Below are positions 1 through 6,989 of a stretch of DNA of 13,030 nucleotides, piece after piece. Within the stretch, counting starts at the first letter, position 1. Every line of letters begins with the position of its first letter. Position numbers and translations under genes: made by a program. The notes under the pieces are model-generated. The model made no database searches. It saw nothing but the letters and a program-made list of their open reading frames with translations, and had not been told where the DNA came from. The DNA lies in NCBI GenBank assembly GCA_030633185.1, contig DAOVTG010000047.1, positions 1 to 13,030 on the forward strand, in the 5' to 3' direction. This DNA is from Deltaproteobacteria bacterium (GTDB lineage: Bacteria; Desulfobacterota; Anaeroferrophillalia; Anaeroferrophillales; Tharpellaceae).

Positions 1-87
1 GGCGAAAGCCAGACAGGTCGGGCTGCCACACTCTTTACAGTTGGTCTTGGGGAGCAACTTAAAGATTTGGATTCCAGTGAGTCCCAT
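1..87 (-). CDS. acsC: Corrinoid iron-sulfur protein large subunit, N-terminal fragment
   Basis: Only the first 29 codons lie in the window; the gene continues past base 1. The product begins MGLTGIQIFKLLPKTNCKEC and has cysteines at residues 17, 20 and 25. That is the start of the CxxCx4C motif that binds the low-potential 4Fe-4S cluster in AcsC/CdhE; the fourth cysteine would be beyond the edge. In this family the cluster feeds electrons to the corrinoid cobalt, and the C-terminal domain holds the corrinoid that carries the methyl group to acetyl-CoA synthase. The ATG has an AAGGAG ribosome binding site (98-103) ten bases upstream. The gene follows acsB and acsD on the same strand but is separated from acsB by about 320 bp containing a cobalamin riboswitch. 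The identification rests on a short but highly characteristic N-terminus. Confidence 0.88.
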   Translation of the reverse strand, partial: MGLTGIQIFKLLPKTNCKECGSPTCLAFA

Positions 88-159
88 AGTAAGACTTCTC
101 CTTTTGTGTCTGTCCCCAACATCGTGTTTCGCCACGTACTTGCTTTGTCGAGGAACACT

Positions 160-296
160 AACTAACTAGGTTTTCTGGCTTCCGGATCATGCGCTTGGCT
201 CTTCCTTCCCAGGTTGCCCCAGTGGAGTGATTTGAGCTAGCGTCCCCGGTTACAGCGGCGGGCCCGCTTCCGATTTGCACGGAAATTCCCTAGATT
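160..296 (-). promoter_or_regulatory. Cobalamin riboswitch upstream of acsC
   Basis: Read on the minus strand, the stretch contains the conserved cobalamin aptamer blocks in the right order. They are AGGGAA (about 292-287), a TTCCG/CGGAA hairpin enclosing the GTGCAAATC block, the GCGGGCCCGCCGCTGTAA core (about 268-251), CCACTGGG in the P6 region, GGGAAGG, and GATCCGGAAGCCAG followed by AAAACCTAG (the B12 box). Outer bases CTAGG (293-289) and CCTAG (170-166) can close P1. The acsC start lies about 70 bases after the aptamer. I see no stem plus U-run between them, so translational control is more likely than termination; a UUCCU segment near 151-157 could weakly mask the AGGA of the acsC ribosome binding site, but that pairing is short. 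The family usually switches genes off when adenosyl- or other cobalamins bind. Confidence 0.93.
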
Positions 297-335
297 CAGC
301 AGTGTTCAATTAAAAAAAATATTTCCCGGCGTTGT

Positions 336-382
336 AAAATGCCCAGCTGCTTGGTTTTTGCAGCCACACAGCTGAACATTTT
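336..382 (-). other. 14-bp hairpin downstream of acsB
   Basis: Bases 336-349 and 369-382 form a 14-bp stem (12 Watson-Crick plus two G-T pairs) around a 19-base loop, beginning 24 bases after the acsB stop. Each arm holds the palindrome CAGCTG. A run of eight U residues (minus strand, 319-312) follows about 17 bases later, which is too far for a classical intrinsic terminator. It could be a degenerate terminator, or a stem that protects the acsB end of the mRNA and separates it from the riboswitch-controlled acsC part. The role is inference. Confidence 0.5.
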
Positions 383-406
383 ACTTTGCCATTACTTAAA
401 TACGGT

Positions 407-2632
407 TTACATCATCTCCATCAGTTGTTCCATCTCCAGGCAGGGATGGCCGGCTTCGGTCAAAAAGGCCATGATGGTCTCTTCGTCAGTGCCGTTTTCT
501 TCGGTGGCGATCATGTCATAAAGATTAGGGATGCCAACTTCGGCACCACGAGCATCAATCATATCTTTGCTGGCTTCTTTCAGAGCTTTAGGCAACCAGC
601 AGAGGCGTTTGATGCCGCCTTCAGCCGAGATAAACTTCTTACTGCCGATATAGAATTTGGAGATCCCGACAAAGCCCGGAGTCTGCAAACCACCACCGAC
701 GGAGCCAGCCAAGGTCGAGAAGCCCATACCACATGGGGTTTCACCAGAGTAATCACGATCAACAACCATAATCCCATTGGCGGCGAAGAGACAGGCGGCA
801 ATCGCTTCAAAACAACCACAAGAGGTCATCGGATCGACCAGGATTGAGTAGGCGGCAAAAGATTCGAAAGCGTTACCGGAAGCCGGGATGACAAATTCGT
901 CAACCCCTTTCCATTTACCTAAGCGCTCATCCATGACGTCGCCTTTGGCGATCGGCTGGTTCGGGCCATGCTCGTTAATTTCGTAAGAGGCCCGGCAATC
1001 AAGCCAGTTGTAGGCACCACAGAGGCCCGGACGTTCGGGAGTAACAACGCAGACATGGGTCGGAGCAAAAGACTGACAGAGAGAACATGAGTAAAAAGTC
1101 TCAGTCGTTTCATCATTCATGTCGGAGAGACGGTTGTCACGTTCGGTCCAGGTTTTACGGCAGATTTCCATACGTTTATTGACTTCATCGGCGTCGGTGA
1201 TAATGGTGACCTGAACCTTGTCGACAATAGCACCAAACTCGTTGTGCATTTTAGCATGGAGGATGGTACCGAAATGTTCAAACGTAAAACCGGCTGCAAC
1301 CGCTTTCTTGGAAATCCGCATCCAGACGATATCACGCTGACCAATATGGAGTATGCCTTCGGCACCGTTTAAGAGATGGTGACATTGGCGCTCAAGGATA
1401 GGCTCGAAATCTTCCTGGAACTTACGACCGGCCAACTCAATCCAGATACCGATCGGCAGCAGGCCGCCCTCTTCGACATCTTTAATGTTGGGGCCGATAA
1501 CCGTGAACTTGCCGTCTTCGACTTGATCCAGAGGTTTGGAGTAGGCAAATTCGAAACCGAAAGATTTGGGTCCACCAAGTTCAACATGCATGGCGTCTTT
1601 CTTGATCCGTTCACCTTCGAAGGCGGGACCGTAGGGCATCGGAATGTCGATCTTGGAAATTGTAATTTTCAGGCCGCGAACCTCAATCGCCTTGGTGACG
1701 ATTTCACTCTCGGGGATGTTGGTGACAACATGCTCATAAGTACAGACACCGGTCGGCAGGACTTGGGGGAAATCGGTGTCAGCGATTGTCGGAACGCCGA
1801 AGTTGATGGCGCCACAGGCGGCAGCATACTGTTCGTCGCAAACCGGGCCTAAGGCGATGATGAAAGCAAAAATACGATCTTTAATGTATTTGAGGACGCC
1901 GACGTGATCGCCCGGGGTCTTACCACCAAACGTCAAAGCGGCGCGGACGGCAAAGCCGACGCCATGGATGGCGGAAGGATGATCAAAACCAAAAGGTACA
2001 AGGCGCGTATTCCAGCCAATTTGAACGCCAGCTTCGACCAACTGTTTGGCAAAGCTGGTGCCCTTCTCATTATTAGAGGCCATAAAAACGTAGATACTTT
2101 TTTCCTGGAGCTCTTTGGCAATCTTAGCCGCTGCTTCAGGGTTTGAGGCCGCACCAACAATTACAGCGAATCCGGGAGCGGAACCATCAACAAACTCAAC
2201 CCCACGTTTACGCAGGATAATATCGTCGGCCGCACCAAGCCAGATGTCGGCGTCGGTCTCTTCCGGATCTTCTTTAGAAGCCAGGTAGGGGCAGTCATCG
2301 CCGAGGTATTTAAGGGCTTCTTCCATATCAAAAGCAAAGAGCGCGGCCATACCGGAATCGAGGCCAGGTCCCAAGTAGGGAGTCCAGCAATTGTCTACCG
2401 GCACATCGGCCAGCAGCTGACGACATTTTTCCATGATCGGCAGCATGTCACCCAGGGTTTCAACTTTTTCACCGGTAATCCCGTAGATAACGGGCAGGTA
2501 ATAGGCGGTATTGGGCAGGGCTACTGCTTGATCTTTACCATACTTTTCTATGGCAGCATTAATTTTACCTTCTACCCGGTCAACGACTACATTGGCACCA
2601 CGGATTCCGGCACCGATTACTTGTTTAGACAT
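407..2632 (-). CDS. acsB: Acetyl-CoA synthase (CO dehydrogenase/ACS alpha subunit)
   Basis: The 741-residue product is the enzyme that condenses CO, a methyl group from the corrinoid iron-sulfur protein, and CoA into acetyl-CoA in the cytoplasm. The A-cluster ligands are all present. Cys516, Cys519, Cys528 and Cys538 match the 4Fe-4S and bridging ligands (CSLC...C...C), and the Cys605-Gly-Cys607 motif binds the distal nickel. The spacing is the same as in the Moorella enzyme (506, 509, 518, 528, 595, 597), and the length is close to its 729 residues. The N-terminal domain that contacts CO dehydrogenase in bacterial enzymes is present (residues 1 to about 310), unlike in archaeal CdhC. The ATG has an AGGAG site (2642-2646) nine bases upstream. 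It follows acsD by 76 bp. No CO dehydrogenase subunit gene is in the window, so the partner must be encoded elsewhere. Confidence 0.98.
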   Translation of the reverse strand: MSKQVIGAGIRGANVVVDRVEGKINAAIEKYGKDQAVALPNTAYYLPVIYGITGEKVETLGDMLPIMEKCRQLLADVPVDNCWTPYLGPGLDSGMAALFAFDMEEALKYLGDDCPYLASKEDPEETDADIWLGAADDIILRKRGVEFVDGSAPGFAVIVGAASNPEAAAKIAKELQEKSIYVFMASNNEKGTSFAKQLVEAGVQIGWNTRLVPFGFDHPSAIHGVGFAVRAALTFGGKTPGDHVGVLKYIKDRIFAFIIALGPVCDEQYAAACGAINFGVPTIADTDFPQVLPTGVCTYEHVVTNIPESEIVTKAIEVRGLKITISKIDIPMPYGPAFEGERIKKDAMHVELGGPKSFGFEFAYSKPLDQVEDGKFTVIGPNIKDVEEGGLLPIGIWIELAGRKFQEDFEPILERQCHHLLNGAEGILHIGQRDIVWMRISKKAVAAGFTFEHFGTILHAKMHNEFGAIVDKVQVTIITDADEVNKRMEICRKTWTERDNRLSDMNDETTETFYSCSLCQSFAPTHVCVVTPERPGLCGAYNWLDCRASYEINEHGPNQPIAKGDVMDERLGKWKGVDEFVIPASGNAFESFAAYSILVDPMTSCGCFEAIAACLFAANGIMVVDRDYSGETPCGMGFSTLAGSVGGGLQTPGFVGISKFYIGSKKFISAEGGIKRLCWLPKALKEASKDMIDARGAEVGIPNLYDMIATEENGTDEETIMAFLTEAGHPCLEMEQLMEMM

Positions 2633-2650
2633 ATCTTAATTCTCCTAAGC

Positions 2651-2667
2651 GCAGACTTCTTGTCTGC
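2651..2667 (-). other. Intercistronic hairpin between acsD and acsB
   Basis: GCAGAC (2651-2656) and GTCTGC (2662-2667) form a perfect 6-bp stem with a 5-base loop. It sits four bases upstream of the acsB Shine-Dalgarno on the transcript. No U-run follows, so it is not a terminator. A stem here could mark an mRNA processing site or protect the acsB 5' end, allowing different subunit amounts from one transcript. That is inference from position only. Confidence 0.45.
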
Positions 2668-2708
2668 TTTGCACAAGATTATTAACAGTTAAATAGGATT
2701 GTTTCTGA

Positions 2709-3656
2709 TTAAGCCATCAATTCGTCAATACACTCTTCGACCAATTTGACGGCTTTGGGATTACGCATGATCAGCAAGTTGGAACCGGCGATAGCCATAT
2801 CCATAGCTGTGATCGCTTCCCACAAAATGCCGCGTTTTTCCTGGTCGGGCCCGAAACCGGGCTCTTCTTTGTCGGTCAACATAACTTCACGGGCCTTCCA
2901 GCACTCTTTACCGATATCGTTGATCATCGGGCACTGCATCTTCTCATCATTTTGTGCGAGCGCGGCAAGAGAGATACGTTCCATGACTGAGTAGCTATAC
3001 TCAACTCCGTAACCGAGAGCCGCAGTTGAAGGTTCCATGATGATCTTGTCCATGGGCAATCCTAAGTTGCTGATCAGGATGTTCATCTGTTTGGCCATGT
3101 TGACATCGATCGGACTCTGAGAAACTACGGCATGACCATAACCGAGAGCCGCAGCCGCGATTTTTTTGTAGTTCTCTTCAACCGCCGGGCCGACGAGCAG
3201 GTTTTTACCTTCGTTGACTTCGCAGATTTTGGCCAGAACTTCAGCATCTTTTTCGACGTTACCACTGCCCCAGACGACCAAAGGAACCGATATCGCGTCG
3301 AGCATTTTAGCGACCAGATCGGCAGCATAAGCGGCATCCTTGTCATCGCCGTTAGGATCGGTTGAAATAAGCTGCAGGCAGATCGCTTTGGCACCGTACT
3401 CCTCAACGTTCTTTTTGGCCCAGGCGATCGGGTCATTGATTACATCCTTGAAAGGTTCGACTACAGCAGCTGGCCAGTCAGGGCTGACTACGTCGTAAAC
3501 TTCCATAGCGACGATCGGTTTGTTCGGCAGTTCACCGTCAAAGGCGGCGAAAGGCATGGCTGCCTGGCCGCCTACGGTGATTGCTTGGTCACCACTGCCC
3601 AAAGTCAGGGTGCCCATTTTTCCGGAATACTTCTCTGTCTGTGCTGAAAATGCCAT
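2709..3656 (-). CDS. acsD: Corrinoid iron-sulfur protein small subunit
   Basis: The 315-residue product matches the AcsD/CdhD family, the TIM-barrel small subunit that pairs with AcsC to form the corrinoid iron-sulfur protein. That complex takes a methyl group from methyl-tetrahydrofolate (through AcsE) and passes it to acetyl-CoA synthase. Recognisable family segments are PIVAMEVYD (about 47-55), the central barrel strands such as LVGPAVEEN (154-162), and the conserved MEPSTAALGYGVEYSYSVME stretch (207-226). Length is close to the usual 310-325 residues. The ATG is preceded by a strong AGGAGG site (3665-3670) eight bases upstream. It lies between the CooC/AcsF gene (210 bp upstream) and acsB (76 bp downstream). 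Unlike the common acsC-acsD adjacency, acsC is placed after acsB here. Confidence 0.96.
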   Translation of the reverse strand: MAFSAQTEKYSGKMGTLTLGSGDQAITVGGQAAMPFAAFDGELPNKPIVAMEVYDVVSPDWPAAVVEPFKDVINDPIAWAKKNVEEYGAKAICLQLISTDPNGDDKDAAYAADLVAKMLDAISVPLVVWGSGNVEKDAEVLAKICEVNEGKNLLVGPAVEENYKKIAAAALGYGHAVVSQSPIDVNMAKQMNILISNLGLPMDKIIMEPSTAALGYGVEYSYSVMERISLAALAQNDEKMQCPMINDIGKECWKAREVMLTDKEEPGFGPDQEKRGILWEAITAMDMAIAGSNLLIMRNPKAVKLVEECIDELMA

Positions 3657-3811
3657 CAGTTATTCCTCCTGTTAGAGTTGATGGGTTTGCTTGTTTCTAG
3701 TTATCTAACCAATTTAACTAAAACAAAGTTTTATTAATTAACGCCATAGCGGCTGAGTTGCTGGAATACTCTATTTCCGACGATCATACTGTACATTGTA
3801 TATTTGCAAAG

Positions 3812-3847
3812 CGCGGGACTATAAACACATCCGCGAAATTAATTCAA
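3812..3847 (-). promoter_or_regulatory. Candidate internal promoter upstream of acsD
   Basis: On the minus strand TTGAAT (3847-3842) and TATAGT (3823-3818) are separated by 18 bases, close to a sigma-70 promoter. A GC-rich inverted repeat, CGCGG (3812-3816) and CCGCG (3831-3835), brackets the -10 and could be an operator or an RNA stem at the start of the transcript. The rest of the 210-bp gap (3657-3866) is AT-rich and shows no ORF or clear terminator behind the CooC/AcsF gene. A separate acsD-acsB transcript with a leader of about 150 bases is therefore plausible but unproven. Confidence 0.35.
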
Positions 3848-3866
3848 GAAAAATATTACTTCAAAT

Positions 3867-4619
3867 CTAGAAGGGAAATATTTTTGGCATAATTTTCCCT
3901 ACTTCTTGGAAAGAGATGGCGTCAGCCGGAAGTTTGATGGTGGCTTTGCCTTCCCGGTCAAACTTGGCCAGCAGGGGATCGTCGGGAATAACCCCGGCCA
4001 GCTCAATGCCGATTTCATCGATTAAGGTGTAGGCTTCATCAACTAATTTGCCGTCGATGGCCCGGTTTATGACCAGGGCCAGGCGGCCAACTCTGAGATT
4101 TAACTCTTCGACCAGCTCCTTAATCCGACCGGCTGTTCTGATGCCCCGCAGGCTGGGGTCTGAGACCACTAGCAGGAGGTCGATATCTTTCATCAAAAGG
4201 CGGCTTAAGTGTTCCATGCCAGCTTCATTGTCGATGACGACATAGTCATACTCTTTGACCATAAAATCGATAAATTTGGTGCAGAGGGCGTTGGCGTAAC
4301 AGTAGCAACCGGCACCTTCGGGACGGCCCATGGTCAAGAGATCAAAGATGCCGGTTTCAACCAGAAGGTTTTGGATATGGTACTCCATGTAGGCTTCTTT
4401 GGTCATGCCGTGCGGGACATCGGTTTTCATGCCTTCCCGAAGAGCCCCAATGTTGCCGGGTACCTCGACATCCAGGACTTCACCTAAGTTAGCGTTGGCG
4501 TCAGCATCAACGGCTAATATCGGTTTCATCCCCTGTTCCGCCATCCAGCGTAGGATCAGGCCGATTAAAGTTGTTTTTCCGGTTCCGCCTTTACCGGCGA
4601 TAGCGATTGATTTTCCCAT
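3867..4619 (-). CDS. CooC/AcsF-family nickel-insertion ATPase
   Basis: The 250-residue product is a SIMIBI-class P-loop ATPase of the CooC family, which uses ATP to insert nickel into CO dehydrogenase (CooC) or into the acetyl-CoA synthase A-cluster (AcsF). Visible motifs are the deviant Walker A GKGGTGKTT (residues 9-17), the switch I segment AVDADANANLG (36-46), the CYC metal-binding motif (Cys105, Cys107) at the dimer interface, with a further Cys113, and the Walker B/switch II stretch VVIDNEAGMEH (127-137). The gene begins nine bases after the RACo-type gene, with an AGGA ribosome binding site spanning that gene's TAG stop, so the two are probably translationally coupled. With acsB downstream and no CO dehydrogenase gene nearby, an AcsF-like role on AcsB is the more likely one, but sequence alone does not separate AcsF from CooC. 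Confidence 0.93.
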   Translation of the reverse strand: MGKSIAIAGKGGTGKTTLIGLILRWMAEQGMKPILAVDADANANLGEVLDVEVPGNIGALREGMKTDVPHGMTKEAYMEYHIQNLLVETGIFDLLTMGRPEGAGCYCYANALCTKFIDFMVKEYDYVVIDNEAGMEHLSRLLMKDIDLLLVVSDPSLRGIRTAGRIKELVEELNLRVGRLALVINRAIDGKLVDEAYTLIDEIGIELAGVIPDDPLLAKFDREGKATIKLPADAISFQEVGKIMPKIFPF

Positions 4620-4628
4620 TTTTATATC

Positions 4629-6602
4629 CTATTTCAACATTTCCATGGTTTTTGGAAAGGCGTTGGTGTCGGTGTGCGGCAGAAACTGGGCCGCAACATA
4701 TTCATCCATAAATTTCATATTGTTGGCGAGCTCGATATTGGTCATCATCTCGGCAACTTTTCGGGCTTCACTCATCATCTCTCGTGAGACCGAGACCAAG
4801 CGGTCACCGAGTAGGGCTCCATTGCCGACGAACATAAATTTTTCAAGATCTATTTCGGGCAGTAGTCCGATGGTGATGGCTCGTTCCAGGTTGATATATT
4901 TGCCGAAGCCGCCGGCGATTATAAAGCTGTCGAGCTCTTCAAAGGTGAGGCCGACACTTTCCAAAAGGATCCGGCAGCCAGCATAAATAGCCCCTTTAGT
5001 GCGGATAATATTGTCAATATCACCTTCGGTTATGGTGATGTCATCAATTCCTTCGGCGCTCTGATCAGCTTTGGCGAGGACGTATTCCCAACCGGTTTCG
5101 CCTTCGCGAATACGTTCGGTTTCAAGATCCTGCTTGAATTTACCGTTGGGTTCAATGAGGCCGACCAGAAGCATCTCGGCGATGGCATCGATAATCCCGG
5201 AGCCGCAAATGCCCAGAGGTTTCTCTTTGCCGATAGTGAGCAGCATCGGTTCATAGGTTTGCGGGTTGATACGAATTTGTTCAATCGCTCCGGTTGTGGC
5301 CCGCATACCATATTTGATGCCGCCGCCTTCAAAGGCGGGTCCGGCGGAACAAGAGGTGCAGACGAGCCAGTCGCAGTTGCCTAAAACGAGTTCGCCATTG
5401 GTGCCGATATCCATAAAAAGGGTCAATTCTTCGCGTTGGAAAACCCCCGAGCCTAAGATACCGGCAACAATATCGCCGCCAACGTAAGATGCAACCGCCG
5501 GGAAGGTGTAGACATGGACGTAATCAGGAAGCTTGAGGCCTAAGTCCATAGCCCGAACCGGAGGGAAGAAATTAGCTGTCGGGACATAAGGGTCTTCGCG
5601 GAGGTATTTGGGATCAATCTCAAGGAAAAACTGGCTCATAGTGGTATTTGCCGCCACCACGAGATGGGAGAGTTGCTTTTTATCAATACCTCCTTGAGTA
5701 ACCAAATTATCAATTATTTCGTTGAGATCACTGATAATCACTCGGTGTAACTCATTTAGGCCATCACCTTTTTGTGAGTAGACAATACGGGTGATGACAT
5801 CTTCACCAAAACGAACCTGTGAATTATATTTGGCATCGGATGCTATCAGCAGGTCACTTTCGAGATCATCGATAACCGAGCGCTCTTCGGCCTGGTGCGA
5901 AGCGTTGAGGTTTAAGAGTTGGCCTTGAACCGTGGTCGTGCCGATATCTATTATAATGGAGTAGTTTTTATCTCTGGTATCCCCGGCTTCTATATCTATA
6001 AGTTTGAGGCCTTTGGGGTTGTAGACTATGGTAACCGTGACTTTCCATTTGGCTTCTCGCAAAAGACGGGGCAGGCGGCGCAGGAGAAAATAGTCAGCGG
6101 AGACATGTTCAAGTTGGTGTTCGTTTTTGAGCTCCCGCATGAGGCGACCAAGATCGCTTAAGTTATCATCCAGGGTTGGGGGTGGTAGCTCAATGTAATA
6201 TTTGTAGACGGCGGGGTTGATCTTGACGCCCTGAACCAGAGAGTTGAGGTCGCGGGCCATCAATGTGTGCTGTTTCTGACCTAAATCTTTTCTTAAAACG
6301 GAGTTGTCAATGCGTGATTCCGGCGGAATCGTGACGATCAGATCATCAACGACTTTGGTGGTGCAGGCCAGGCGGTAGCCTTTTTCCCAATCTTCCGGGC
6401 TGATCTTGGCTGACTTCTCGGATTCGGGATGGCCTTGCTCGATAATTACCCGACATTTACCACAGGCCCCATTACCCCCGCAGGAGGCGTTGACATGAAC
6501 CCCTGCCGCAATCGCAACCCGGAGCAGGTTTTCACCGTCTCGGAAAACGTCGACCGTAAGGTCATTGGGCTGGAAGGTTACCTGATGGATCGCTTTGGGC
6601 AT
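4629..6602 (-). CDS. Reductive activator of the corrinoid iron-sulfur protein (RACo-type ASKHA ATPase)
   Basis: The 657-residue product has the RACo layout. An N-terminal plant-type 2Fe-2S ferredoxin domain carries Cys41, Cys47, Cys50 and Cys80 (CGGNGACGKC then C). It is followed by a linker and middle domain (about 100-210) and a C-terminal ASKHA ATPase domain. The latter shows phosphate-binding motifs IDIGTTTVQG (218-227) and FMDIGTNGEL (396-405), a CxxC-like stretch VCTSC (414-418), and an adenosine-type motif IIAGGFGKYI (561-570). RACo couples ATP hydrolysis to reduction of inactive Co(II) corrinoid on AcsCD back to Co(I). Its place directly before the nickel ATPase, acsD and acsB fits that job. 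The ATG at 6602 has only a weak AGAAG site; it is kept because the ferredoxin domain begins normally about 40 residues before its first cysteine. Confidence 0.94.
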   Translation of the reverse strand: MPKAIHQVTFQPNDLTVDVFRDGENLLRVAIAAGVHVNASCGGNGACGKCRVIIEQGHPESEKSAKISPEDWEKGYRLACTTKVVDDLIVTIPPESRIDNSVLRKDLGQKQHTLMARDLNSLVQGVKINPAVYKYYIELPPPTLDDNLSDLGRLMRELKNEHQLEHVSADYFLLRRLPRLLREAKWKVTVTIVYNPKGLKLIDIEAGDTRDKNYSIIIDIGTTTVQGQLLNLNASHQAEERSVIDDLESDLLIASDAKYNSQVRFGEDVITRIVYSQKGDGLNELHRVIISDLNEIIDNLVTQGGIDKKQLSHLVVAANTTMSQFFLEIDPKYLREDPYVPTANFFPPVRAMDLGLKLPDYVHVYTFPAVASYVGGDIVAGILGSGVFQREELTLFMDIGTNGELVLGNCDWLVCTSCSAGPAFEGGGIKYGMRATTGAIEQIRINPQTYEPMLLTIGKEKPLGICGSGIIDAIAEMLLVGLIEPNGKFKQDLETERIREGETGWEYVLAKADQSAEGIDDITITEGDIDNIIRTKGAIYAGCRILLESVGLTFEELDSFIIAGGFGKYINLERAITIGLLPEIDLEKFMFVGNGALLGDRLVSVSREMMSEARKVAEMMTNIELANNMKFMDEYVAAQFLPHTDTNAFPKTMEMLK

Positions 6603-6636
6603 AATTTTCTTCTATTTGAAGGCCAGCTGCTTTTAC

Positions 6637-6660
6637 CTGTGTACGTGAATTTAAACACAG
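6637..6660. promoter_or_regulatory. Operator-like inverted repeat before the RACo-type gene
   Basis: CTGTGT (6637-6642) and ACACAG (6655-6660) are perfect inverted arms around 12 AT-rich bases, 35 bp upstream of the RACo-type start. A TTGACT box lies next to it on the minus strand, without a good -10 at the normal distance. A -10-like TATAAC lies further upstream. The repeat could be a regulator site for the RACo-cooC-acsD-acsB transcription unit. No known consensus (Crp, FNR, CooA) matches convincingly. Confidence 0.25.
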
Positions 6661-6690
6661 TCAAAAATCGTTATAAAAAAGATCTCTTAA

Positions 6691-6740
6691 AACGAAAAAG
6701 CTGGAATATCAGGAAAGGATCCCCTCGATACTCCAGTTTT
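6691..6740 (-). terminator. Bidirectional intrinsic terminator between fhs and the RACo-type gene
   Basis: Bases 6701-6710 and 6727-6736 form a 10-bp stem with one A-C mismatch and a 16-base loop containing GGATCC. On the minus strand the stem is followed by CTTTTTCGTTTT. On the plus strand it is followed by TTTTT. It can therefore end the fhs transcript and separate it from the downstream operon, and could also stop antisense transcription. It lies 99 bp before the RACo-type start, so a promoter for that operon should sit between 6603 and 6700. Confidence 0.65.
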
Positions 6741-6804
6741 TAAAAGGGTGAAAGTTAGAAGTGTAAAGGTAATTAGTCAGGTTCCCACTATAAAGCCGCA
6801 ACAA

Positions 6805-6832
6805 ATGGGAGCGAACATTGCTTCGCTCCCAT
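6805..6832. repeat. Perfect 11-bp hairpin palindrome
   Basis: ATGGGAGCGAA (6805-6815) and its exact complement (6822-6832) enclose the 6-base loop CATTGC. It is the first of several stacked palindromes in the 387-bp gene-free gap between fhs and the RACo-type gene. Neither side carries a T-run, so it is not an intrinsic terminator. Its size and perfection recall REP-type intergenic elements. No second copy of the sequence is seen in the window. Confidence 0.6.
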
Positions 6833-6836
6833 AAAC

Positions 6837-6883
6837 GGGGTCAAAGCTGGGGTGCTGACGCACCTTGTACCAGCAATGACCCC
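6837..6883. repeat. 47-bp nested palindrome with GGGGTCA ends (REPIN-like)
   Basis: Three nested stems are visible: GGGGTCA (6837-6843) with TGACCCC (6877-6883); GCTGG (6846-6850) with CCAGC (6870-6874); and GGTGC (6851-6855) with GCACC (6860-6864) around a TGAC loop. The outer arms are separated from the middle ones by a symmetrical AA/AA internal loop. Both outer ends read GGGGTCA inward, the same heptamer found in the terminal repeats of the REP-associated transposase at 10674-11730. That makes a transposase-related REPIN a reasonable guess, not a proven one. Confidence 0.55.
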
Positions 6884-6913
6884 AATCCCGGCAGTTTGCA
6901 GATGGCTCCTGAG

Positions 6914-6985
6914 TACTGAGTAGTTACTGAGTAGTTACGTGTGAAGTCAGAAAGGTTTTCACCCTTCTAACCTCACACTTCACAC
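6914..6985. repeat. Tandem 11-mer and long imperfect hairpin behind fhs
   Basis: TACTGAGTAGT is repeated back to back (6914-6924 and 6925-6935). Immediately after it, GTGTGAAGT (6939-6947) pairs with ACTTCACAC (6977-6985), with an inner AGAAAGG/CCCTTCT stem (6949-6955 and 6962-6968, one mismatch). The hairpin ends a few bases from the fhs stop on the transcript but has no U-run. A related GGGTGAAAGTTAGAAGTGT segment stands at about 6745-6763, so short related GTGAAG-type blocks bracket the whole island 6743-6985. Confidence 0.5.
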
Positions 6986-6989
6986 TTTC

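Noticed and set aside
312..382. Classical intrinsic terminator after acsB
   Set aside because: The 14-bp hairpin and the run of eight U residues are both present but about 17 bases apart, so I list the hairpin as of unknown role and not as a terminator.
386..847. Plus-strand ORF of 153 codons overlapping the acsB end
   Set aside because: It lies antisense to the well-conserved acsB C-terminus, has no ribosome binding site, and its protein shows no recognisable motifs; it is a shadow of acsB codon use.
4399..4986. Plus-strand ORF of 195 codons across the RACo/CooC junction
   Set aside because: It is antisense to two clear genes, rich in Ser/Arg/Pro as antisense frames often are, and lacks a ribosome binding site.
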